This document shows positions 1 through 5,272 of a stretch of DNA of 5,272 nt, in pieces. Positions within the stretch are counted from its first letter, which is position 1; each line of letters starts with the position of its first letter. The DNA is from Alphaproteobacteria bacterium. GTDB taxonomy: Bacteria > Pseudomonadota > Alphaproteobacteria > Sphingomonadales > Sphingomonadaceae. Both the position numbers and the translations under genes were made by a program. The notes under the pieces were generated by a model. The model saw only the letters and a program-made list of their open reading frames with translations, was not told the DNA's origin and searched no databases. The stretch covers positions 1 through 5,272 of the forward strand of contig JAHJSJ010000170.1 of the NCBI GenBank assembly GCA_018830415.1, read 5' to 3'.

Positions 1-1
1 A

Positions 2-265
2 GACGTGACGGTGGTGGAGTATCTCAGCCAACCGCCAACCGCCGAAAAGCTCGCCCAGCTTTATCGCGATGCCGGGATCACTCCGCAGCAAGGCCTGCGC
101 CTGCGCGGCACCGATGCGGCGGAGCGCGGGTTGCCCGAAGCCAATGATGCGACCGTGTTGGCCGCGATGGTGGCCGATCCGATCCTGATCGAGCGCCCGC
201 TGGTTGAAACTGAAAAGGGTGTAAGGCTGTGCAGGCCGCAGGACACGGTTCTGGAGATATTGTAG
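2..265 (+). CDS. arsC: Arsenate reductase ArsC family (glutaredoxin-coupled type), C-terminal part, 5' end outside window
   Basis: The reading frame is open from the left edge to a TAG at 263-265. The visible 87 or so residues match the C-terminal two thirds of the ArsC/Spx-like thioredoxin-fold family, which reduces arsenate to arsenite in the cytoplasm using glutathione and glutaredoxin. Signatures seen are VVEYL followed by a PP-T helix start, the LRLRG segment, PILIERPLV and GVRLCRPQDTVLEIL. By alignment from memory with the R773 enzyme, the arginine triad (R60, R94, R107) is kept as the second R of LRLR, the R of IERP and the R of VRLCRP. The catalytic N-terminal cysteine lies outside the window. 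The GTG at position 5 is an internal valine codon, because the family has about 30 further residues upstream. The protein ends just after LEIL, as in short (about 115 aa) alphaproteobacterial members. A YfgD-like paralogue not involved in arsenic is possible. Confidence 0.85.
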   Translation, partial: DVTVVEYLSQPPTAEKLAQLYRDAGITPQQGLRLRGTDAAERGLPEANDATVLAAMVADPILIERPLVETEKGVRLCRPQDTVLEIL

Positions 266-283
266 ACCGCCCGCGCAAGGCGC

Positions 284-1660
284 TTATTCAAACGTCTCGC
301 GTTCGGCAGTCAGGGAAGCATCGGCCTGCAAGGTGAACCAGCCATGCAGCAGTACCGCAGCGCACAGCGCCACGATCAGGCCAAACCCCAGCCAGTCCGA
401 ATGGCCATAAAGCCACACGCCCAGCGCCGGGGCGTAAATGTAACTCGCCCCCGCCAGCGATGCGACAATGCCCGATGCCTGCCCCTGTTCGGCGCGCGTC
501 ACCGCCAGCGATGTGCCTGCCGTGGTGCCGGGCCGGAACAGCCCAAAGCCCAGCGATGCAATCGCATAACCCAGAGCAATCGTGTGCAGATCGCCCGCCA
601 CGCCGAGGATCACTGTGCCCAGCGCCGCCGTGACAATTCCCCACAAGGTCGCCGCGCGCGGGCCAAGGTTGAAGCGCGGGATCAGCCCCCATTGCGCCAG
701 CAAGGTGGCAATTGCTCCGCTCATCAGCACCAGCCCCACCGGCCCTGCGCCTTCGGCCGGCGTATCGCGCAGGCCCAGCCGGTCGAGCACCAGAAAGCCC
801 GAAATCCCCAGCACCATCGCCTGTGCATGACCGCCAAATAAGCCCGCGATCACCCACGGGCGCAGCCGCGCATCCAGCCAGCGGAGGCGCGGCGGTTCGC
901 CCGACGACGCGGCCTCCTCCTCAGGGTCGAGCGCGGCCTGCGGGTCGCTTGGCGCGCCCGTTCCGCTGGAATAGGTCGCCGCCTGACCGCGCGCCGCAAA
1001 TTGCGGTTCATCATCGGGCAGGCGCCAGCGCAGCAACACCAGCGCCGCCATGCCGATCACCGCAAACCAGATGAACGGGCCGGTCAGCCCGAACCCCAGC
1101 AGCGGCATCACCATTAACGGAGCCAGCGCCGGGCCAATCACCGTGCCCAGCCCAAAGCTTGACGCGATCAACGACAGCGCCTGCGTGCGTTCGGCGCGCG
1201 GCGTGCGCGATGCGACATAGGCCTGCACCGCTGGCGGCGCGGCGCTGCCGAACCCGCCATAAAGACTGCGCGCGGTGGCGAAGGCAATCAGCGCCCACAC
1301 CGCCGAAAGCCAGCCCGACAGTCCGGCATAAAGCGCCAGCCCGCAGAGCAGCATCGACACGATGAACCCGGCCAGCCCCAGCGCCATCATCACCTTGCGC
1401 CCGCGCCGATCAGACCGCCGCGCCCACAACGGGGCGCACACCACCCAGAGCAACGCCGACCAGCTATAGGCCAGGCTGATCCACACGTCGTCCACCTGCA
1501 AGGCGGTGCCGATCGATGGCATCACTGATTGCATCGCGGTATTGCCCGCCGCCGTCACCAGCATCACCGTAAACAGCAACGCCATCCGCCCCGACGGAAT
1601 CGCGCCCGCAGCCTTGGTGCCTTGCGCGACGCGGGCTATTTCGGGGTCGGTTTCAGCCAT
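284..1660 (-). CDS. Major facilitator superfamily transporter, drug:H+ antiporter type
   Basis: A 458-residue polytopic inner-membrane protein. Residues 26-50 form TM1. The loop after TM2 carries MFS motif A (APLWARRSDRRGRKV, about 76-90). TM5 carries the motif C-like GLGTVIGPALAPL (about 170-182), typical of proton-driven exporters of the 12- or 14-helix drug antiporter groups. A hydrophilic central loop (about 212-266), unusually acidic and Ser/Pro-rich (DPEEEAASS), separates the two six-helix halves. Substrate cannot be read from the sequence. It is the second gene of a leftward pair, starting 17 bp after the upstream membrane protein stops, and its TAA lies 18 bp from the convergent arsC stop. 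No clear Shine-Dalgarno precedes the ATG at 1658-1660. An alternative start is Met26, immediately before TM1. Adjacency to arsC does not imply arsenic transport: the genes converge, and the protein is not ArsB or Acr3. Confidence 0.88.
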   Translation of the reverse strand: MAETDPEIARVAQGTKAAGAIPSGRMALLFTVMLVTAAGNTAMQSVMPSIGTALQVDDVWISLAYSWSALLWVVCAPLWARRSDRRGRKVMMALGLAGFIVSMLLCGLALYAGLSGWLSAVWALIAFATARSLYGGFGSAAPPAVQAYVASRTPRAERTQALSLIASSFGLGTVIGPALAPLMVMPLLGFGLTGPFIWFAVIGMAALVLLRWRLPDDEPQFAARGQAATYSSGTGAPSDPQAALDPEEEAASSGEPPRLRWLDARLRPWVIAGLFGGHAQAMVLGISGFLVLDRLGLRDTPAEGAGPVGLVLMSGAIATLLAQWGLIPRFNLGPRAATLWGIVTAALGTVILGVAGDLHTIALGYAIASLGFGLFRPGTTAGTSLAVTRAEQGQASGIVASLAGASYIYAPALGVWLYGHSDWLGFGLIVALCAAVLLHGWFTLQADASLTAERETFE

Positions 1661-1677
1661 GGTGAGCTTGCATGCCC

Positions 1678-2526
1678 CTATTCGAAGGTCGCCGCGAGGC
1701 CTTCGGGCGATTGTCCGGCAAGCTGGCGATGGATCGCGGCGACAACTACCAGGAAGAGCACAGTAAGGCCGCTATTGATCACCGCGCCCCCCAACCCATT
1801 GCCGATGCTGGCAACTTGCGAATCGAACGCGGAAAACACCACTGCGAAAATGCCAGTAACCAAAGCGGCGATGATTCCGATGGTGAGAAACAGCAGAATG
1901 AAAAAACCGAAGATGCGCAGGCTATTGCCTTTGGTCAGCCGCCATGAACGCGCCAACGCGATAATTGGATTGCGGACACCTTCAATCGCGATCACCGGCG
2001 CGATCAGCGAAAATTTGATAAACACATAAATACCAGCAACCGCCAGCACGATCCCTACCAGCACCGCTGCGACCGGCGACCCTGCGGCAGCGATTAGCCC
2101 CACGGGCAGGCCGATTGCCAACGCTACGGCCAGAGCGCTTAACACCTGCGCGGCAAAATATGATGGCGTGCTGCCCAGCCCGTTGCTCAGTGCCTCACGC
2201 ACGGTGGGCCGCCCGCGATCAGTCAGCAACGCCAGCAAGCTGAGCGAGCCGATGAATTGCAACACTGATACCGCGGCAATTAGTGGCCAGTTATCGGCAT
2301 AGGCTTGGGTCATCTGATCCAAAACCGCTTGCATGGCGACTTGCGGATCGGCGCTGGCTGGCGGTGCCGCTTCAGGATTGGCTAGTTCGGGCGCGAACAA
2401 CGCCAGCGCCAGCGCAGGCAGGAAGAAGAACAATCCGGCCAGCGCCGAGATGGTGTCGCGGTTGGCACCGATCAGGCCGGTCGCCTGTGTCCAAGCCTTG
2501 CCCATATCGAGCTTGCGGTTCGCCAT
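1678..2526 (-). CDS. Six-helix integral membrane protein, GPDPase membrane-domain-like (YciC-like), function unknown
   Basis: From the ATG at 2524-2526 this gives 282 residues. The frame is open a further 26 codons upstream, but those are polar, Arg-rich and lie in the divergent promoter region. The chosen ATG has a purine-rich AGGAAACGGAACGGG just upstream and starts a plausible MANRKLDMGKAW leader. Six hydrophobic segments are visible at roughly 28-46, 80-102, 123-149, 152-178, 203-233 and 243-265. A loop at 47-79 is Pro/Ala-rich. The most family-like stretch is NPIIALARSWRLTKGN (186-201) followed by RIFGFFILL, which resembles the membrane domain found N-terminal to some glycerophosphodiester phosphodiesterases and in stand-alone alphaproteobacterial proteins. 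The ending IHRQLAGQ also recurs in such proteins. No catalytic phosphodiesterase domain is present, so enzymatic activity should not be assumed. It probably shares a transcript with the MFS gene 17 bp downstream. Confidence 0.8.
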   Translation of the reverse strand: MANRKLDMGKAWTQATGLIGANRDTISALAGLFFFLPALALALFAPELANPEAAPPASADPQVAMQAVLDQMTQAYADNWPLIAAVSVLQFIGSLSLLALLTDRGRPTVREALSNGLGSTPSYFAAQVLSALAVALAIGLPVGLIAAAGSPVAAVLVGIVLAVAGIYVFIKFSLIAPVIAIEGVRNPIIALARSWRLTKGNSLRIFGFFILLFLTIGIIAALVTGIFAVVFSAFDSQVASIGNGLGGAVINSGLTVLFLVVVAAIHRQLAGQSPEGLAATFE

Positions 2527-2613
2527 AGTCCCGTTCCGTTTCCTGAAGCTTTGGTGGCGGTGCACCTGCAATCGCCTCTTGATCTCGCCGCTCAATGCCC
2601 CCACCGCTGCGCC

Positions 2614-3303
2614 ATGGCAAGCACTGCTCCTGCACCATTATCGCAAATGCCAATCGAATGGCGGCATGACGTCGCGCCCGTGCCTTACACACAGGCGCTG
2701 GCCGATATGGAGGCGCGCAACGGTGCGGTGGCGGCAGGCTCGGCGGCGGAGCTGATCTGGCTGCTCGAACACCCGCCGGTCTATACCGCAGGCACCAGCG
2801 CCGATCCCGCTGAACTGGTCGACCCCCGGTTTGAGGTCGTCTCTGCCGGGCGCGGTGGGCGCTACACCTATCACGGGCCGGGGCAACGGGTGGGCTATCT
2901 GGTTCTAGACCTGGGCAAGCGCGGGCGAGACGTGCGCTGCTTCGTCCACGCCATCGAAGGCTGGGTGATTGCGACGCTTGCCAGTTTCGGGGTCGAAGGC
3001 TGGCGGGCTGAAGGACGGGTCGGCATCTGGACGCGCGATATTGACGGGCACGAGGCCAAGATCGGCGCGATTGGCGTGCGGGTGCGGCGTTGGGTGACGA
3101 TGCACGGCTTTTCGGTCAACCTTGATCCTGACCTGTCTCACTTCGGCGGGATTGTGCCCTGCGGGATTGCCGAATATGGCGTGACCAGCATGGCGCGGCT
3201 GGGGCTGTCGGTTTCGGCGGAGCAATGGGACGCGGCTCTGATCGCTGCCAGCGATGATTTCCTTGACGCGCTGGGCTGCCTTACGCGAAAGACGGGTTCG
3301 TGA
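2614..3303 (+). CDS. lipB: Octanoyl-[acyl-carrier-protein]:protein N-octanoyltransferase LipB
   Basis: LipB moves octanoate from acyl carrier protein to the lipoyl domains of 2-oxoacid dehydrogenases and the glycine cleavage H protein, before sulfur insertion by LipA. It is cytoplasmic. Family blocks appear in order: LIWLLEHPPVYTAGTSA, the substrate-binding RGGRYTYHGPGQ, EAKIGAIGVRVRRWVTMHG with the catalytic lysine, NLDPDLSHF, and GIVPCGIAEYGVTS with the catalytic cysteine. From the ATG at 2614 the protein is 229 residues, with the active-site Lys at about 149 and Cys at about 183. The start is uncertain. An in-frame ATG at 2647 gives 218 residues and fits the usual LipB N-terminus (MPIEWRHD) at least as well. 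A TTG at 2551 is unlikely. None has a good Shine-Dalgarno. The gene diverges from the membrane protein on the left. Its TGA overlaps the start of the following lipoprotein gene, so the two are probably co-transcribed. Confidence 0.95.
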   Translation: MASTAPAPLSQMPIEWRHDVAPVPYTQALADMEARNGAVAAGSAAELIWLLEHPPVYTAGTSADPAELVDPRFEVVSAGRGGRYTYHGPGQRVGYLVLDLGKRGRDVRCFVHAIEGWVIATLASFGVEGWRAEGRVGIWTRDIDGHEAKIGAIGVRVRRWVTMHGFSVNLDPDLSHFGGIVPCGIAEYGVTSMARLGLSVSAEQWDAALIAASDDFLDALGCLTRKTGS

Positions 3304-3593
3304 AACGCGCCGTCATTCTTGCCATTGCGCTTCTGGCTGCTGCCTGCACCGAGGAAGCGACCGCGCCCGCCGAGCAGCAGGCGACGGCAGCTGGCGAGGT
3401 GCTGGGCGGCGAAATCAGCGATGCGATGATCCCGCTGGAACAGCTCAAATCGCAAGCCCCGCTTGCCCCGCGCCAAGCGCCGAGCGCGAGGGATGTCGAT
3501 GGTGAACAGCCCGAAGTCGCAGGCGAGGCGTCCCCGCAAAGCGAAGAGGCCGAAACAGCGCCTGCTGATCCGGCCCCCGCTCCAGCCGAATAG
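3300..3593 (+). CDS. Small acidic, proline/alanine-rich lipoprotein, function unknown
   Basis: A 97-residue protein with a bacterial lipoprotein signal: MKR, a hydrophobic core (AVILAIALL) and a lipobox-like LAAAC with Cys16 as the lipidation site. The residue at -3 is Ala rather than the more common Leu, so the box is slightly off consensus. The mature part has a compact, probably ordered stretch (GEVLGGEISDAMIPLEQLKSQ, about 32-52) and then a low-complexity Pro/Ala/Glu tail (about 53-97) likely to be disordered. It starts at a GTG whose last bases form the lipB stop codon (GTGA, 3300-3303), so translation is probably coupled to lipB. A weak AAAGACGGG lies just upstream. Nothing ties it functionally to lipoate. 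I do not recognise a named family. The signal peptide and coupling support a real gene, with the mature protein anchored in the inner or outer membrane. Confidence 0.78.
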   Translation: MKRAVILAIALLAAACTEEATAPAEQQATAAGEVLGGEISDAMIPLEQLKSQAPLAPRQAPSARDVDGEQPEVAGEASPQSEEAETAPADPAPAPAE

Positions 3594-3782
3594 CCTGCCT
3601 GCGCTAGCTTATCCCGCCAAGCGCGCAGCAAAATGTCCGCTTTCAGAGGCCGGGCAGCGGGAGTTGGGTGGCCGAAAGTGGGTGGTGAGCGGGCGTTTCG
3701 AGGGACTAACTCGACGATTGCCGCAACTGTCGGAAAGAACCGCAGTTTGGTTGTTCCGGGCAAACCAGCCCAAAGCCAATCT
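3594..3782. other. Spacer between lipoprotein gene and PadR palindrome, no convincing gene
   Basis: These 189 bp hold no frame with recognisable protein character. A frame running through from the lipoprotein region (+) and a 62-codon minus frame both give basic, low-information translations. A weak imperfect inverted repeat is visible: CTTTC (3640-3644) and GGCC (3648-3651) face GGCC and GAAAG (3670-3678), with a 3-nt bulge. It could be a poor terminator or a worn intergenic repeat. No T-tract follows it. Confidence 0.4.
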
Positions 3783-3797
3783 GGCCATTGACACCAT
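3609..3797 (-). other. Mirror-image minus-strand frame starting in the palindrome (doubtful gene)
   Basis: The palindrome gives the minus strand the same ATG-GTG-TCA-ATG-GCC start as padR, and the frame continues for 62 codons. The first six residues are MVSMAR, as in PadR. After that the translation (LALGWFARNNQTAV, then a Ser/Pro/Arg-rich stretch) shares nothing with PadR and has no recognisable domain. It would be driven by the mirrored promoter. It is most likely a by-product of symmetry. It is recorded because transcription of this strand is plausible. Confidence 0.15.
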
Positions 3798-3830
3798 ACT
3801 CTACATATGTAGAGTATGGTGTCAATGGCC
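3783..3830. repeat. Perfect 48-bp palindrome, probable PadR operator overlapping the padR start
   Basis: The two 24-nt halves are exact reverse complements with no spacer. The centre is ACTCTACATATGTAGAGT (3798-3815), and the ends are GGCC at 3783 and 3827. One mismatched pair (3782/3831) interrupts the symmetry, after which two more pairs match (3780-3781 with 3832-3833). The right half contains the first five codons of the PadR gene. PadR proteins are dimeric winged-helix repressors that usually bind inverted repeats in their own promoters, so an autoregulatory operator is the natural reading. The ACAT/ATGT half-sites abut here, unlike the ATGT-N8-ACAT arrangement described for phenolic-acid PadR proteins. 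Confidence 0.85.
3788..3815 (+). promoter_or_regulatory. Candidate sigma70-type promoter of the padR cassette, inside the palindrome
   Basis: TTGACA at 3788-3793 is a perfect -35 box. Sixteen bases later TAGAGT (3810-3815) is a 4-of-6 match to the -10 box. A start point about 7 nt downstream would fall at about 3822-3825, at or just before the second in-frame ATG of padR, so the mRNA would have almost no leader. Because of the palindrome, exactly the same boxes exist on the minus strand: TTGACA as the complement of 3820-3825, TAGAGT as the complement of 3798-3803. A bound PadR dimer would cover both. Confidence 0.5.
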
Positions 3831-4133
3831 CGAGCCCCAAATACATCTCCGCAAGCCATCAAGCTCTTCTCAGCAATGGTAAGCGGCGCCAACCAATGGC
3901 GGCACGGCTATGACCTGATGCAGGCTTCTGGATTGAAATCGGGCACCCTATATCCGCTGCTCATCCGGCTTACGGAAAGTGATTTACTTGAATCGCAATG
4001 GAGCGAGACAGAGGGCGGACGCCCGCGCGCGCGGCAAGTTTATCGCTTAACGAAAAACGGCATTTCTTTCGCCAGTAGCTTGCTTGCCGAGGAGTGTGTG
4101 AGAGACCTGTTCAAGCCGGTTGCAAGCCCATGA
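3816..4133 (+). CDS. PadR-family winged-helix transcriptional regulator
   Basis: A 105-residue protein with a PadR-type N-terminal winged helix: helix 1 SPQAIKLFSAMV (11-22), WRHGYDLMQASG (28-39), recognition-helix region LKSGTLYPLLIRL (40-52), DLLESQW, then the wing GGRPRARQVYRLTKNG (67-82). A short C-terminal helix (LLAEECVRDLF) follows. At about 105 aa it is the short PadR subfamily with little room for a separate ligand domain. Two ATGs are possible, 3816 and 3825 (MVSMAR). If the promoter in the palindrome is used, only 3825 can be translated from that mRNA, as a leaderless or nearly leaderless start. No Shine-Dalgarno is visible for either. The stop TGA overlaps the next gene's ATG. GC is lower than in flanking genes (for example 34/60 and 31/60 in 3901-4020). 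Likely represses its own operon. The inducing signal is unknown. Confidence 0.92.
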   Translation: MVSMARAPNTSPQAIKLFSAMVSGANQWRHGYDLMQASGLKSGTLYPLLIRLTESDLLESQWSETEGGRPRARQVYRLTKNGISFASSLLAEECVRDLFKPVASP

Positions 4134-4714
4134 TTGACCAGACGGTTATGCGAACCTTTGTCGATTGTATCGGGCGACAGCTTACCACCATCATGCCTCG
4201 TGAAAAGGCCGATTGGGTCGCTGCAATGTTGGCGGAAGCAAACGCCATCGAATGCCCAAATGAAGCACTTGGCTTCACCTTCGGCTGCTTATCAACCTGC
4301 ATTCAGGAGAGGATACGAGAAATGGAATTTCAACGGAAAGTCATTCAGTCGCTCATGTTGATCGGACTGCTGGGATTGGGTGCAATCGCGGCTTGGTCCT
4401 CCATCAGCGTTTGGCGCGTCCACGAACCTGCAGGAATACTCTTTGTAGGGTTAGCGGTGGTTTACATTGCTGGCGCGATGATCGCATTTTTCCTCGGCTC
4501 AAGAGCCTTAGCAGTTACTGCAGGCGGAATGTTGGCTGCGGCGATCCTGCTCTCGGTTGGCCTCAATTCAAATTGGGCCTTGAGCGCCGGTTGGGTGAAT
4601 ATCGAGCTTTTCAGAGCCTTGGCAATTGAATCGATCGTAATCTGGGGCTCTATCGTAGCGGGGAGCCTGTATTTAGTGCATCTTGCGAAACGCAACTCTA
4701 GGGTCGCTTCCTGA
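4130..4714 (+). CDS. PadR-linked four-helix membrane protein with N-terminal alpha-helical cytoplasmic domain
   Basis: A 194-residue protein starting at the ATG that overlaps the padR stop (ATGA, 4130-4133). A GTG at 4094 in the same frame is rejected, as it would read 12 codons back into padR. Residues 1-70 are soluble and helical, with the block PREKADWVAAMLAEANAI (23-40) then NEALGFTFGCLSTCIQERI (44-62). This W--AM-AE---I-----AL-F--GCL pattern recurs in membrane proteins encoded beside PadR or ECF sigma genes. It is comparable in context to the HAAS (DUF1700) domain of PadR partners, though I cannot assign it to that family. Four membrane segments follow at about 71-92, 101-122, 124-144 and 165-187, ending in a basic tail. 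All four cysteines (13, 42, 53, 57) lie in the soluble part. It probably senses or signals at the membrane and modulates the PadR protein. This is inference from gene pairing. Confidence 0.8.
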   Translation: MIDQTVMRTFVDCIGRQLTTIMPREKADWVAAMLAEANAIECPNEALGFTFGCLSTCIQERIREMEFQRKVIQSLMLIGLLGLGAIAAWSSISVWRVHEPAGILFVGLAVVYIAGAMIAFFLGSRALAVTAGGMLAAAILLSVGLNSNWALSAGWVNIELFRALAIESIVIWGSIVAGSLYLVHLAKRNSRVAS

Positions 4715-4726
4715 ACCGCAGCTATT

Positions 4727-4759
4727 TCCCGGCAGCGCTCGAAGCGGACGCTGCCGGGA
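4727..4759. terminator. Strong hairpin between convergent genes, candidate bidirectional terminator
   Basis: CCCGGCAGCG (4728-4737) is the exact reverse complement of CGCTGCCGGG (4749-4758), with an 11-nt loop and a further T-A pair at 4727/4759. It lies in the 54-bp gap between the stop of the membrane protein (4714) and the stop of the convergent reductase (4771). On the plus strand a TTTT run follows only 8 nt after the stem, so classical rho-independent termination is plausible but not ideal. The minus strand has no T-run after the stem. Confidence 0.65.
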
Positions 4760-4768
4760 GCGTAAGTT

Positions 4769-5272
4769 TTACTCTGCGGCCTCTGCCTGTTCCTCGGCCA
4801 GCGTCGGATAATCGACGTAGCCTTGCGGGATCGGGAAATACCAGCTTTTGGGCACGTCCTTGTTCGGGTTCCAATGCGCGCCCGCCGCGATCCGGCGTTC
4901 CAGATCGGGGTTGGAGATATAGGGGCGGCCAAAGCTCACCGCATCGCATTTGCCGCTGGTGACATCGGCCACGGCTTCCTCGGCGGTGTAGTCGCTGTTG
5001 AGGATCAGCGGGCCGGTGTAGATCTGGCGGATCAGCGGGCTTTGCTTGGGCACATCGGTCTGGCCGAAAGTCCCATCCGGGCCGGGTTCGCGCAGTTCGA
5101 CGAAGGCGAGGCCTAGTTCTTCGCACACCTTGGCCGCCGCGCCGAAGGTTGCCGCCGGGTTGCTATCATCGGTGCCTTGCGAATCGCCATTGGGTGACAG
5201 GCGGATGCCGACGCGGTCCGCGCCCCACACGTCGATCAGCGCTTCCAGGACTTCGCGCATAAAGCGAGTGCG
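4769..5272 (-). CDS. Old Yellow Enzyme-family FMN-dependent alkene reductase (NemA-like), C-terminal part, 5' end outside window
   Basis: The minus frame is open from the right edge (residues RTRF before the apparent Met at 5258-5260) to a TAA at 4769-4771, giving 167 residues. The family's C-terminal half is clear: RTRFMREVLEALIDVWGADRVGIRLSPNG is the conserved strand/helix after the active-site region. LAFVELREPG matches the strand usually read LHLVEPR. FGRPYISNPDLERRI is the FMN-phosphate-binding signature, and QGYVDYPTL is the typical C-terminal block. These TIM-barrel flavoenzymes reduce activated C=C bonds (enones, N-ethylmaleimide, nitro compounds) with NAD(P)H in the cytoplasm. The methionine at 5258-5260 is internal, because roughly half of a usual 360-residue protein is missing. 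The catalytic His/Asn and Tyr lie outside the window. It converges on the PadR cassette, so it is not part of that operon. Confidence 0.92.
   Translation of the reverse strand, partial: RTRFMREVLEALIDVWGADRVGIRLSPNGDSQGTDDSNPAATFGAAAKVCEELGLAFVELREPGPDGTFGQTDVPKQSPLIRQIYTGPLILNSDYTAEEAVADVTSGKCDAVSFGRPYISNPDLERRIAAGAHWNPNKDVPKSWYFPIPQGYVDYPTLAEEQAEAAE

Noticed and set aside
266..283. GCGC-AAG-GCGC mini hairpin between arsC and the MFS gene as a terminator
   Set aside because: The stem has only four pairs, the loop is three bases and there is no T-tract. This is expected by chance in GC-rich DNA.
1..1660. An arsenic-resistance operon formed by arsC and the MFS transporter
   Set aside because: The genes are convergent, the MFS protein shows drug-antiporter motifs and is not ArsB or Acr3, and no ArsR or second ars gene is visible. 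An ArsJ role cannot be shown from the sequence.
344..1766. Several plus-strand frames opposite the MFS gene
   Set aside because: These are Arg/Pro/Ala/His-rich antisense translations typical of high-GC DNA. The minus-strand MFS protein has clear motifs and explains the region.
2559..2566. GGTGCACC palindrome in the lipB divergent region as an operator
   Set aside because: Eight bases with no flanking symmetry is too short to separate from chance.
3463..3882. Plus-strand frame of 139 codons spanning the lipoprotein end, spacer and palindrome
   Set aside because: It overlaps two well-supported genes in another frame, its translation is basic and low in information, and it shows no domain or start signal.
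4462..4932. Minus-strand frame of 156 codons opposite the PadR-linked membrane protein
   Set aside because: It crosses the hairpin and the reductase stop, lacks any family signature, and is contradicted by the plus-strand gene with its ATGA coupling.

Overview
The window looks like ordinary chromosome from a high-GC alphaproteobacterium, most likely a sphingomonad close to Erythrobacteraceae. This rests on the GC-rich codon use, the LipB sequence style and the types of small membrane and lipoproteins present. It is an inference from sequence character, not from a database match.

Layout, left to right. (1) The C-terminal part of an ArsC-family arsenate reductase (+), cut by the left edge. (2) A minus-strand pair read leftwards: a six-helix membrane protein of the GPDPase-membrane-domain type, then 17 bp later an MFS drug/H+-type transporter that converges on arsC. 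(3) A plus-strand pair diverging from the membrane protein: lipB (octanoyltransferase of lipoate synthesis), whose stop codon overlaps the GTG start of a small acidic, proline-rich lipoprotein. (4) A 189-bp spacer without a convincing gene, leading into a perfect 48-bp palindrome. (5) A two-gene plus-strand cassette: a PadR-family regulator whose first codons lie inside the palindrome, and a four-helix membrane protein joined to it by an ATGA overlap. (6) A short convergent spacer with a strong hairpin, then the C-terminal part of an Old Yellow Enzyme-family reductase (-), cut by the right edge.

The most interesting part is the PadR cassette (about 3783-4714). Its GC content is visibly lower than that of its neighbours. 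Its promoter, operator and start codon are compressed into one palindrome so symmetric that both DNA strands carry the same -35/-10 pair and both encode the same first six residues (MVSMAR). The likely reading is an autoregulated PadR/membrane-sensor pair, possibly with a leaderless mRNA, in which the regulator blocks transcription in both directions. The other genes are housekeeping or common accessory functions. I see no tRNA, rRNA, CRISPR array, insertion sequence or phage gene.
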